The notes beneath the pieces were generated by a model that worked only from the letters and a program-made list of their open reading frames with translations, was not told the origin of the DNA and ran no database searches. Shown here one piece after another: positions 22,406 to 32,589 of a stretch of DNA of 64,000 nt. Origin of the DNA: Taxillus chinensis (lineage: Eukaryota > Streptophyta > Magnoliopsida > Santalales > Loranthaceae); contig CM042087.1 in NCBI GenBank assembly GCA_023512835.1, forward strand, positions 52,802,765 to 52,866,764. Reading direction: 5' to 3'. Position 1 is the first letter of the stretch, and each line of letters begins with the position of its first letter. The position numbers and the translations under genes were made by a program.

Positions 22406-23952
22406 TATTGTTCCCACAGTTTCTTGGGTTGTCATTGTTCTTAACAGTATGCAAAAGTAGGTAGCTACAGGGTCGAATAACCATACTTGGTTGGATAACT
22501 TCGTAGAGTGATCTCTTAGAGTGAGCTCGTAAAGGGAGTTTACCTATGTACATCGTTAATCTGTTCTGGGTTGAAGATCCGCAAACTCAAAGATTTGTAG
22601 AGTTGAAGATCCTTAGGCTCGAAGCACCAAACTCAAGGTCTACAGGGTCGTAGATTCGAAGATCCACAGGGTCGAAAATTCGAAGATCTAAAGTGCAGTT
22701 AGGTGAAGAGCAGCGTCTTGAAGACTCGAAGACTTGCAGACTCGAAGATCCATTGGGTGTAGAGTGGCGGTGTCGTAGAGTCGAAGATTGGGAGACCCAT
22801 TGCCCTGAACAGAGACTCGTTGATATGAACCGATGATTAGCTAAGTTAGAATCGGAGACTTGAAGACTCGTAGAGTTAGAAGTCATTTGATTGTAGGTTC
22901 TAACCTAGAGTTGAAGACTCAGAGCCGTAATTCAAAGATCGGAATGTCCCTAGCTCTAAGCTAGAGTTAATTTGACTTAAAGGTTCGAAGGTTCGACTTG
23001 AAGATTCAAAGGTGTAGACTCATAGATCGTAGCGTGTGTACCAAATGAATCATCTATGAGACTATGAAGCGATAATCTTTGAGGTTATGGATAATCGAAG
23101 GATCAAAATGCAGTTAAGGTCGATGTTTAGGTAAGGTATTCGAGCAATGTATCTAAACACGCTAAGTATCAGAATAAACACGTGAACATTATCTGAGACT
23201 GGAATAATATGTTTCAATGATGGAGATCAGAAGGTGGAACATGTCTAACCCTAGCAGGAGGTTCTCATGCAACGAATGTCCTATAAAAGAAAAGGAGATG
23301 CCACACTTCAAACAAGCGTTAAAATATTTTCAGAATACACGAAAGGTGTCTAGAGAGATACAAGAGGCACAGAGTAGTTTGTATTACATACACAGAGAGA
23401 AGAAGATTGAGAGCAAGATAATAATGAGTTCATCTGGCTTCATTCTTCATACATTCAACGAGCAGATAGTGAGTTTGGCAAAGGAGTGGTTGAAAAACAA
23501 GCAGTGAAAATAGTTGAATATGCAGGAGCAGATTGCGTCAGATAGTTTATCACAGTGAGTAAGCATTGGAGTAATATTGTTTCTGTATTTGCATTTAAAA
23601 GAGAAGAGAGTTAATACTATTGTAACAAGGGCTAGACCCTGCTGTATTAAAAGCATATAGTGGATTGGACTCGATGTAGCTATACCCTCACCACCGTGGA
23701 GTAGATCACATTGATCGAACTACGTAAATCATGTGTCTTTGTTTTTTACTCTCATATATACTTGCTGTTCACTTGATCTTATACAAGACACTAAAATACC
23801 ACCTAAACAATAACCACATATGTAAGAATAGCTCTGATAAGTAAACTACTCCTTAAAACTAAAAAGAATTAGTTTTAAGTATACAAATTCACCCCCTCTC
23901 TGTATACACACGCATATACCTACACGATCTTATTTGGATCTTGGGAATATCA
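22406..23952 (+). repeat. 5' LTR of copia K
   Basis: About 1547 bp. It begins TATTGTTCCC (usual TG decayed to TA; the family start TGTTGTTCCC is intact in M) and ends TTGGGAATATCA. The first half (about 22560-23060) is packed with variants of 'gactcgaagatc'. The 3' part has 'accaccgtggagtagatcac' (23690-23709) and 'ttcaccccctctctgtatac' (23887-23906), both shared with the LTRs of M and N. Confidence 0.8.
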
Positions 23953-23954
23953 TT

Positions 23955-23966
23955 TGGTATCAGAGC
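23955..23966 (+). other. Primer-binding site of copia K
   Basis: TGGTATCAGAGC, two bases after the LTR; methionine-tRNA type. Confidence 0.92.
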
Positions 23967-24101
23967 TAAGTTCTCACTGGAAACAGATCTATCACTCTGT
24001 GGAGAAGTGATCTCACAGATCGATATATTTGTGTTACTGAGATTTGTGGCTTAATAGCTTAGTGACCAAGCAAGATATCATTGGTATATATATATATATA
24101 A

Positions 24102-24690
24102 ATGGATATTCCTATCACGAGGACTACCGGCTCCAACCATGCAAAGAGAGTGTCTATCTTTGATGGCACAAATTATAAGATATGGAGAGCTAGGATGGAG
24201 ATCGTATTCATGTCCATGGGTATGGACATTGAATGGGTAATCAAAGATGGATATATAAAACCTGCACGACACGAGAACCCATAAAAGCTGAGAGAAGAAC
24301 CTATGAGCTGAATGGCAAAGCCCTAAGTGTTATCACATCTGCACTCACATACTTTGAGTATGCGAAGGTTATGGACTGTAGAGTGGCAAAGGATTTATGG
24401 GATAGACTTAAAAGTGTTTATCAAGGAGATAGTAGACTAAAAGAAACTAGGCTACAACAGTATACTTAGAAATATGAAGCTCTCAAAAGGGAGGAGCATG
24501 AAAGTATACAAGAGTTCTTCATACGGCTAACCGAGATTGTCAATAACATGAGAAGTCATAGCAAGAATAAAAAGAACTTTGCGATTGTAAAGAGTGTGCT
24601 GAGAGTTCTACCAAAAAAATTCATTCCAAGGGACGATCTACAAATTAGCCAAGCTTTCCATGAGTTTGAGCATGCCGTGAAGCACGGAAA
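24102..24690 (+). pseudogene. gag: copia K Gag, N-terminal half
   Basis: The frame starts MDIPITRTTGSNHAKRVSIF and contains FDGTNYKIWRARME, AERRTYELNGKALSVITSAL and DLWDRLKSVYQGDSRLKET, the Gag helical domain of this copia group. It is broken by a frameshift near 24280 and a stop at 24467. It ends shortly after RVLPKKFIPR, where a deletion joins it to the integrase tail, removing zinc knuckles, protease and integrase core. Confidence 0.85.
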
Positions 24691-25094
24691 GGTAGTAACT
24701 TATAATGAAGTTAAAGTTGATGAAAACTGGAAGAAAGAAGTGAATAAAGATGAAGACCCCATATTTAAAGAACATGAACCTCAGAAAGATAATGAGTCTG
24801 AGCATGAAGAGTATAAGAAAGATGAGGACACAACCTCAGAGAAGTCTGATGAAGATGAGGAGAAAGAGTCCAATCCTGGAGGAGATTCAAGTAAGAAAAC
24901 CAGTAGGACATAGTCTAGTGTGCATGACAAGGATCAAATCCTTGGTAATCCTAAAGCAGGTGTAACTACCAAGAGAAAATTTGCAAGAGCTACTGCATTA
25001 CTCTCTCAAATAGAACTAAAGTCTGTTGGAGAAGCAATAGAGGATAAAGCTTAGATCACTACAATGAATGAGGAGTTGGATCGGATTGACAAGT
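24691..25094 (+). pseudogene. pol: copia K integrase C-terminal tail and reverse transcriptase start
   Basis: After the deletion the frame reads VVTYNEVKVDENWKKEV, an acidic Asp/Glu/Lys-rich linker and, past a stop at 24911, [28 protein letters not shown] and MNEELDRIDK. The same text precedes reverse transcriptase in M and N. The frame stops at 25094, where LTR Q was inserted. Confidence 0.8.
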
Positions 25095-25399
25095 GTAGGT
25101 CCCAAAGTGAGTCTAGAGAGGGAATGAATAGACTTTTTTTTCGCGAAAGCTTGTGAGGACTAGCTAGTAGAGGTATTCAAGTGATGAATATGCTATGATA
25201 TTAATGGAGAAGATGACAATAAAGTGTAGGAGTGTTTATGGACTATCAAACAGATCTGAGATGAGAGTAAATGCTCTAGATGTGACAGATCTCAGATTTA
25301 GAATGAATATTTCTATGGATGTCAATATGGAAAGATTGAAACCATTTGGAATATTTTAAGATAGATTTGATTATGAATGAACAACGTAAAGAGTAGACT

Positions 25400-26011
25400 T
25401 GATATTCCCAAGATCCAAGCTAGATCGAATAGGTATATGGGTTTGTATATAGAGAGAGGGGTGAATTTGTATACTTAAAACTATTTCCTTTTAGTTTTAA
25501 GAGTAGTGTAATACTCAGAGGTATATTCTACAAATGTAGTTGGTGTTTAGGATGGTATATTAGTGTCTCATGCAATATCAGTTAACAATAGGTATGCATG
25601 GGAAGAAAAAGACAGAGACACACGGATTACGTGGTTCAATCAAAGTGATCTATTCCACGGTGGTGAGGGTGAGCTTACACCGAGTCTAATCCACTATATA
25701 CTTTCAGTACAGAAGGGTCTAGCCCTTGTTACAATAGGGTAAACTCTCTCTCTCTTCTTTTAAATACAAATACAAAACAGTATTACTCCAGTAATCACTC
25801 ACTATGAAGAACTGTCTAGCATAATCTGCTCCCGCATATTCAACTGTTTGCACTGCTTAACCTTCAACTACTCCTTTGTCGAACTTACACACTGTTCACC
25901 GAATGTATGAGAAAGGAGAACAGATTAACTCACTGTTATCTTGCTTTCAATCTTCCTCTGTCTCTCTGTGTATATTGAACGAACTACTCTGCGTCTCTCT
26001 TGTATCGCTAC
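25400..26011 (-). repeat. 3' LTR of copia M, distal part
   Basis: The complement ends ...GGAATATCA at 25400, next to AGACT. The sequence follows the 5' LTR of M (51593-52206) closely, including 'ttccacggtggtgagggtg' (25654-25672). It stops at 26011, where gypsy A was inserted; the last five bases GCTAC are the duplicated target. Confidence 0.9.
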
Positions 26012-27346
26012 TGCCACGCCCCGAATTTCTAACCCAAGGAAACCGGTACGTGACTCCCCTTTACCCACCCGGTGGGCAATGGGTTGGGATAAAATAACTC
26101 TACACAGGGCTCAAACTCCCACTATAGATATTCAGAAACACCAAACCATGTATCTTTATTCAACTTAAAACATAATAATCAATTACAAACAAGATATGCC
26201 TTTATTGCAGTCAAAACCCTTTTACAATCATTCCCCACTGGGGTTACAAAGGTTCTACAAAAACATAACACAAATTACATTTAACAAAGCAACAAAGCAG
26301 AACTGCCTTCCACCTTGGCGTCCCCACCTAACGCCTGTAGGTCCCTTAAAGGAAAACAACACAGTAGGAGGGGTGAGCAACCACAGCTCAGTAGGGATCA
26401 TGTCTCCCCAACCCATCCCATGCTCCTAGTATCTACATGTCAACGTGTACAGGTGCAGTGTCGTGGTACAAGTATTTAAACAGGTACAAACATCCACAAA
26501 GAGTAAGTCAACACAAACAAGTCACAGGAATAGGTACAGCCACAGCCACAGCCACACAGGCTCCACATATACAGCCACACAGGCTCCACAACCACACAGA
26601 CTCCACATTCATAGCCACACAGGCTCCACATACACAGCCACACAGACTCCACATTCATAGCCACACAGGCTCCACATACACAGCCACACAGGCTCCACAA
26701 TCTGCCACACAGGCTCACAATCAGCTACACAAGCTCACAATCAGCCACATAGGCTCATATTCAGCCACACAGGCTCACAATCAAACACATAGCATGCATT
26801 TCAGCTACACAGGCATATAATCAAACACATAGCATGCATCTCAGTCACGCGGGCATATAATCAAACACATAGCATGCATCTCAACCACATAGGCATATAA
26901 TCAAACACATAGCATGCATCCGGATAAACAATCATTATATCAAGTATTTTCCCCCCACCTGGGAAACCCCAAGGTTTCCCACATGATCCTACGATGAACG
27001 AAGCCTAACGAACCACAAATATCCTAACGGCCTCTAAGGCCCACTGCCCCGCAACGAACCCCGAGAGTTCCCATACCCCGGACTCAACGTCAGAATCAAA
27101 CGAAACATGCCATTGAAGGCCAACATCCATATAGGAGATCACACCTATATGAATTTACATATATATTATAACAATAATGACAATACTCTACAAATCATCC
27201 ACCATAGGGCTTAACCCCGGAATGGGTACCTGGAAGAGACAAAACCCCTACCTCAGAAGGATCCTTCACGCTCTTGTTTCCACGCCAAACGCCGTCCAAC
27301 CACGGGAACCACCACGGCAGCCACGATTAGGAGCTCTCTCTCCCAA

Positions 27347-27387
<41 letters not shown>

Positions 27388-27961
27388 GATGGGCTGCAGC
27401 GAATGAACCCTAAAACCCCAACACAAGAGGTCTCCACCTCCTTATATAGACACCATAACATCAAAACGACGTAGTTTTGATTAAGTGAACCCTATCATCA
27501 AAACGACGTAGTTTTGATTAAAACATGCTACAACCTTCCCGCATCCACACATGACAAAATACCAATAATTCAAACATGGTCCTTTGGAAAAAGATTATTA
27601 AAATAACAAATCCAAGGTGATGGTTCAAAAACATGGCTGCACGCCATATTGCACGTGATATCCCCATATCACGTGCAGCTCCAAATGATGTGAAATTCTG
27701 CCCCAAGCTTCCTTGAATCATGTAGAAGGCAGACATGCAATAATCTCCTTGCACGTGATAATGCACGTGACAATTCCATTGTCATGTGCAACCTCTAAAA
27801 GCTCCCTCTTGGGCTCAAATCTTGCCTCTTGCTTGCTCATCATAATACAAGGTGTTCTAGCCAATGTGTGTGGGAAGAAAACTTCCTATAACCCAACAAT
27901 TGCCATCCCAAAAGGCAAAACTGTGACTAACTCCTCACATCCCAAAACACGGGTCATTACA
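26012..27961 (-). repeat. 3' LTR of gypsy A
   Basis: 1950 bp. On the minus strand it starts TGTAATGACCCGTG and ends CGGGGCGTGGCA. It holds a TATA box (complement of 27442-27448), two ATCAAAAC/GTTTTGAT near-palindromes (27460-27481, 27497-27518), two G-box palindromes (27650-27677, 27762-27790), a CT/GA repeat (27352-27385) in the presumed leader and a minisatellite (26535-26920). Confidence 0.9.
26535..26920 (-). repeat. Minisatellite in the gypsy A LTR
   Basis: Degenerate tandem units built on 'cagccacacaggctcca' on the left and, on the right, units of about 40 bp ('catgcatctcagccacac' then 'aggcatataatcaaacac'). Open frames here (repeated THTGST, ATQAPH) are artefacts of the repeat. The same repeat occurs in the other LTR at about 42765-44456. 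Confidence 0.88.
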
Positions 27962-27977
27962 TCCTTTCCGCCTTAAG
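27962..27977 (-). other. Polypurine tract of gypsy A
   Basis: The complement reads 'cttaaggcggaaagga', directly before the 3' LTR start TGTAATGACCC and after a 'ttcgaggatgaaaag' stretch that is characteristic of chromovirus 3' ends and also present before the 3' LTR of gypsy B. Confidence 0.85.
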
Positions 27978-28329
27978 ACTTTTCATCCTCGAAAAGAGAT
28001 GACATGCAAGGAATAACCAACACATGCTACCCATTTGCAGAACGGCAAGCCACAACACCCCAAATGGGTTATACACCACACACAGCATATAACGGGACAT
28101 ACGTCCGCAAACTCAACAAAGTACCACCACAATTCATAACCACATGCATCACTATGCATATAACACATACCCGCATGACACAAATACACATCTCAAATAT
28201 AAATACATGTCTAAAGGACAATACAAATACACCATATTATGAACAACTAATACAGGAAAGCACATCACCATCCCTTGGCCAACAGCCACCTCCCACCCTT
28301 AAGATTGTTTGTCCTCGAACAACTCCGGG

Positions 28330-28936
28330 TCTTGCTCACGCATCATGGACTCACGTTCCCAAGTCTCTTCCTCAATGCCACGAGTCTTGCCACGAGACGC
28401 GAACTAAAGGGATAAGCGCGACCACACAAAAAGCTTCTCTCGTCGATCCAAAGATATGGATAGGGGCCTCAACAACGGACATGTCATCCTCAATATCCAA
28501 TGTCCCCCAATCGATCACATAAGTGGGGTCAGGATGATACTTCCTCAACCGGGACACATGGAACACATTGTGCACCCGACTCAAATGCGGTGGCAACGCT
28601 AATCGGTGAGCCACCTGGCCCCACACGATCCACAACCTCAAAAGGACCTATAAACCGCAGAGATAGCTTGGAACCTCTCCCAAATCGTTGATGTCCATGA
28701 CGTGGAGAAACACGGAGAAACACATGATCTCCCACATAAAAATCCAAAGGTTGCCGCTGCTGATTTGCATAAGATTTCTGTCGACTCTGCGCGGACAACA
28801 AGCGCTGACGAATCAACTTGACTTTCTTAGTAGCCTTTTGAACCAACTGTGGTCCCAAGAGAGCTGTCTCCCCCACCCCAGTCCAACACAAAGGTGATCG
28901 ACACAACCGCCCATACAACGCCTCAAAAGGAGCCAT
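28330..28936 (-). pseudogene. pol: gypsy A integrase C-terminus and chromodomain
   Basis: Two overlapping frames read MAPFEALYGRLCRSPLCW, GDHVFLRVSPRHGHQRFG, LSLRFIGPFEVVDRVG, then HRLALPPHLSRVHNVFHVSR, VIDWGTLDIEDDMSVVEAPI and IPLVRVSWQ, i.e. the end of the integrase core, the GPY/F module and a chromodomain-like tail. It is frameshifted near 28600. The region just upstream on the minus strand (28937-29080) jumps from the linker after RNase H to the core end, so the HHCC finger and the D,D,E catalytic core are missing. Confidence 0.85.
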
Positions 28937-29079
28937 CTCAATAGATGCCTAATAACTGTTGTTGTAGGCAAACTCCACTCAATATCTCCCAATTATCCCT
29001 CTCGGACTCGCTGGTACAGCTCAGGCACAACAACAAGAGGACTCAGGGCTATCCCACCATCACGGGCAATAGGCTGCAA

Positions 29080-30136
29080 CTACAACATCGCCAACTGCTC
29101 CATCATCTTCCACTCTCTCACTGCCACCTCAGCCTTTCCTTTTCGGCTCAACGAGTCAGCCACAACATTGCCCTTGCCCGGGGTATAGGCAAGAGTAAAG
29201 TCAAAGGTCTGCAAATACTCCACCCATCTCCTCTGCCTCAAATTCAAGTCCTTTTGAGTAAAAATGTACTGAAGGCTTTTGTAATCCGAGAACACCACAA
29301 ACTTCTCCCCCAAAAGGTAATGCGGCCAACTTTTCAAAGCAAAGATGACTGCCGCCAACTCAAGATCATGGGTAGGGTAATTCTACTCATGTGGTTTCAA
29401 CTGCCTTGACCCATAAGCGACCACAATGTGCTCCTGCATAAGCACACACTCCAAACCAATCCTAGATGCATCACAATACACCTCATATGGGACGTCCTCC
29501 CTTGGTAACCTTAACACCAGTGCGGTGATCAAATGGGTTTTGAGAGCCTCAAACACCTGCTGAAACTTGTCAGTCCACTCAAACTTCACTCCCTTCCTGG
29601 TTAATGCCATCATAGGAGCTGCCAAACGGGAGAACCCCTCTACAAAACGATAATAATACCCCGCCAAGTCAAGAAAACTACGAATCTCGAAAGCATTGGT
29701 TGGCCTCTCCCATGATGATACAACCTCAATCTTAGCTGGGTCCACTCTAACCCCCTTAGCTGACACTACATGGCTAAGAAAATGAACCTCCTACATCCAA
29801 AACTCACATTTGCTAAACTTAGTAAAACTGTTGATCCCTCAAGGTTTGCAATACTGTTACCAAATGCTCCACATGCTCCCTCTCCGTCTTGGAATACACC
29901 AGAATATCATCTATGAACACAACTACAAAAGAATCCAAGTATGGAGCAAAAACTTGGTTCATAAGATGCATAAACACTGCGGGTGCATTAGTGAGCCCAA
30001 AAGGCATCACTACCCACTCATAATGCCCATACCGGCATCGAAAAGCAGTCTTAGGGATGTCCTCCTCACTAACCCTTAAACTGGTGATACCCCGATCGCA
30101 GATCTATCTTGGAAAACCATTGGGCCCCACTCAACT
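29080..30136 (-). pseudogene. pol: gypsy A reverse transcriptase (C-terminal part) and RNase H
   Basis: On the minus strand from 30131: [50 protein letters not shown] (catalytic DD in FIDD), then [54 protein letters not shown] and YTPGKGNVVADSLSRKGK of RNase H. Stops and frameshifts separate the blocks. The right edge is the insertion site of gypsy B, after the target CAACT. Confidence 0.88.
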
Positions 30137-30309
30137 TGTAAGGACCCGTACCTTGAGTTAGTCACAGTTTTGCCTTATGAGTAGAGTTTTTTCTAGATTT
30201 TGACCTAGTGAATGGGCTCAAATGAATTCACGTGCAAAAGGAAAGATGCTTAGAATGATGTCCTCTATCTACCACAGAAGTTTCAGGCCAAACGGACGTG
30301 TATGTGAGG

Positions 30310-30441
30310 TGCACGTGAAATGGGTCCATTTCACGTGCAAGTGTGGTTGTCTTCTACATGATGCAAGGAGGCTATGGGTGAAGTTTGAGCGCATTTGGGG
30401 TGCATATGGAGTTGCACGTGAATTAGGGAATTCACGTTCAA
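30310..30441. promoter_or_regulatory. Two G-box palindromes in the gypsy B 5' LTR
   Basis: Palindrome 1 (30310-30339) has perfect 14-bp arms TGCACGTGAAATGG and CCATTTCACGTGCA around GT. Palindrome 2 (30412-30441) has 13-bp arms TTGCACGTGAATT / AATTCACGTTCAA around AGGG, with one mismatch. CACGTG is the plant G-box. The same pair is at 37759-37788 and 37861-37890 in the 3' LTR. Confidence 0.85.
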
Positions 30442-30570
30442 ATTGGCATGCGACCATATTTTTGCATGGTTCCCTTGGTTTTGACATTCTAATGATCTTT
30501 CTCCAAAGGACCATGTTGAAATTCTGAGTATTTTGGCCTATATGGGTGCAGAAAGGTGCTAACTTGTGTG

Positions 30571-30647
30571 ATCAAAACTACGTCGTTTTGATCCTGGGTT
30601 TACTTAATCAAAACTACGTCGTTTTGATGTGGGTAGTGTCTATATAA
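30571..30647 (+). promoter_or_regulatory. Putative LTR promoter: duplicated ACGT near-palindromes and TATA box
   Basis: Two identical 22-bp motifs with arms ATCAAAAC and GTTTTGAT around an ACGT core lie at 30571-30592 and 30607-30628. TATATAA follows at 30641-30647. The arrangement recurs in the 3' LTR (38020-38041, 38056-38077, TATA 38090-38096) and on the minus strand in gypsy A. Promoter activity is inferred from layout. Confidence 0.65.
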
Positions 30648-30702
30648 TGAGGGCTTGAGTTTGAGTTTAGGGTTCTTGTGTTCTTCTTTCTTGCAGCTTG
30701 CC

Positions 30703-30704
<2 letters not shown>

Positions 30705-30751
<47 letters not shown>
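30705..30751. repeat. (GA)n microsatellite in LTR leader
   Basis: About 23 GA units some 60 bp downstream of the LTR TATA box. A shorter version is in the 3' LTR (38154-38188). Confidence 0.97.
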
Positions 30752-30754
<3 letters not shown>

Positions 30755-32141
30755 CTCCGGGTAGTTGTCGTGGTGGTTCGCGTCGTTGGGAGCTGTCTAG
30801 CGTGGAGGTTAGGACAAAAGTCTAAGGTAGGGATTCATGTTCTTCCTAACTCTCCTCTGTTCTAGGATATTCACCTGTATATATATATATGTAAAACCAT
30901 ATAGGTGTGATCTCCTATATGGATGTTGGCCTTCAGTGACATGTTCGTTGATTCCGATGTTGAATTTGGCCTGAGGATTTTCTCGGGTTTGTTTATGCCC
31001 ACCATGTGTTTGATGAAATGTCTCGTGAGGCCTGCACACTATGTATTTGATAAAACGTCCGTGAGGCCTGCATGCCATGTATTCAATATAATGCCTGTGA
31101 GACATTGTATATGAGTGTCCGATGATATACCTGTGTGACTAGTGTGTACTGTGTTTGATTTGTATTTGATAAAAAGCCTGTGAGGCTGATGTGTGTGGCT
31201 TGCATCCGACCATGTTGGTCCCTCCGAAATAAAGTGTAAATGCTTTGTCTTGAGTTTACATATTGAGATGTAATGCTATCTTTGTTCGTTGGTCTGTTTG
31301 AGACGGAGCCGAGATACGGGCCAGGCACAATAGCTGGACCCCTTTGAGATTTGGCCAGGACGTGGTCCTGAGTCTCGGTGTAGCACTCACGACGGTGGGC
31401 TAAGTCTACACCCATTCCTGAGGGTAGGTATGGCGCCCGAGGAGGTGGTTGACCATATCTCGACTCGGGTGGAAAATGTTGCATTGGTGTCCATGCAACA
31501 TTCGCTTGGATGTGGTATGTCATGTCGCCGTGGTGGCGGGGTGTCCTCTCGCCCTTCGGTGCGGGCTCGGGTAAAGAGTGTTTACTGGGGTGATGTTTGT
31601 CGCTTTAGCCTTAGGCACGACACGAGCACAAGCATACACATATCATGCATGTTGTAGAGCGGGACGGGTCCGGGGGAGACCGGATCCCTACTGAGCTATG
31701 GTTTGCTCACCCCTCCTATAAACCGTCCTTTTGTAGGGTTTAGCGAGGCGGTAGGTGAAGGCTAAGGAGCTAGGCCCTTGGGGCTGGGAGTTTTATGTTA
31801 TTTCCTTTGTTGTACTCGTGGTTTTATGTTTTGGAATTTGGTTTGGTTTTATTTGTAATAGTACACCTGGCATCATAGGGTTTTTTCCCGACTGGGTTGT
31901 AATAAACATTTAGTCTTTGAAATGAAATAAAATGAGATGTTGTTATCTAATTTGTGTTTGTGCGCATGGTTTGGGAGCAGGAGCATGCCCCTTGGCATGT
32001 TAGCCTGGTTGTGCAGGTTTGGGACAGCACCCGTGCCAGAAGTCCTTTTAAGGTGCTTGCACCAACCCCTTGTCCCTTCGGGTGCGGGCATGGGCAATCA
32101 CTACTCATTTCCAAGTGGAAGGAAATTGGGGCGTGCCAATA

Positions 32142-32153
32142 TGGTATCGGAGC
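32142..32153 (+). other. Primer-binding site of gypsy B (degenerate)
   Basis: TGGTATCGGAGC lies three bases after the 5' LTR. It differs from the methionine-tRNA complement TGGTATCAGAGC at one position. Confidence 0.85.
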
Positions 32154-32589
32154 GGTAGTTCATGGTCTGGTGGACCTAGGATAGTGGGGAGGCCTGGGCG
32201 CTTCGAGACTCTAAGGAGGCGGATAGGACACGCCTGATCAACGTGGTCCTATCTGGTTTTCTGGGGGTGTACTCGGGGGGTAGTTAGACCATGGAGTAGG
32301 GCATTTGCATTTGGGATGAGGGTGCATTCATGCATTGGCATTAGGGCACTAGTTTAATTTCAGTATGAGTATTGTGATTGGACATGCTGTGTTGTTGAAA
32401 CTTGTTGCTGTGAAATTCGATAATTTTCTGTGAGACTTGTTGCTATAAATTGCTCGCTGTGTACTTCGTGATTTACGTGTGTGTTTAAATGTAAAACGTT
32501 GCTTGAGTACCCCATGGCCCATGGGGATGAGGGTGTGTAGAGCTTGAGAGAAGCCGATCCTAGTTTGGTTTAAATTATGTAGATTATGC

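Larger units (their letters stand above)
30137..32138 (+). repeat. 5' LTR of gypsy B
   Basis: 2002 bp. It starts TGTAAGGACCCGTACC and ends GGGGCGTGCCA (the 3' LTR ends GGGGCGTGACA). It carries two G-box palindromes (30310-30339, 30412-30441), two ATCAAAAC/GTTTTGAT near-palindromes, a TATA box, a GA microsatellite and a degenerate minisatellite built on 'gcctgtgaggc' (about 31010-31200). Confidence 0.93.

Noticed and set aside
26437..26820. 127-codon open frame with repeated THTGST/ATQAPH, and a CRISPR-like look of regular repeats
   Set aside because: It is a translated minisatellite inside a gypsy LTR. Units are contiguous and degenerate with no unique spacers, so it is neither a gene nor a CRISPR array.
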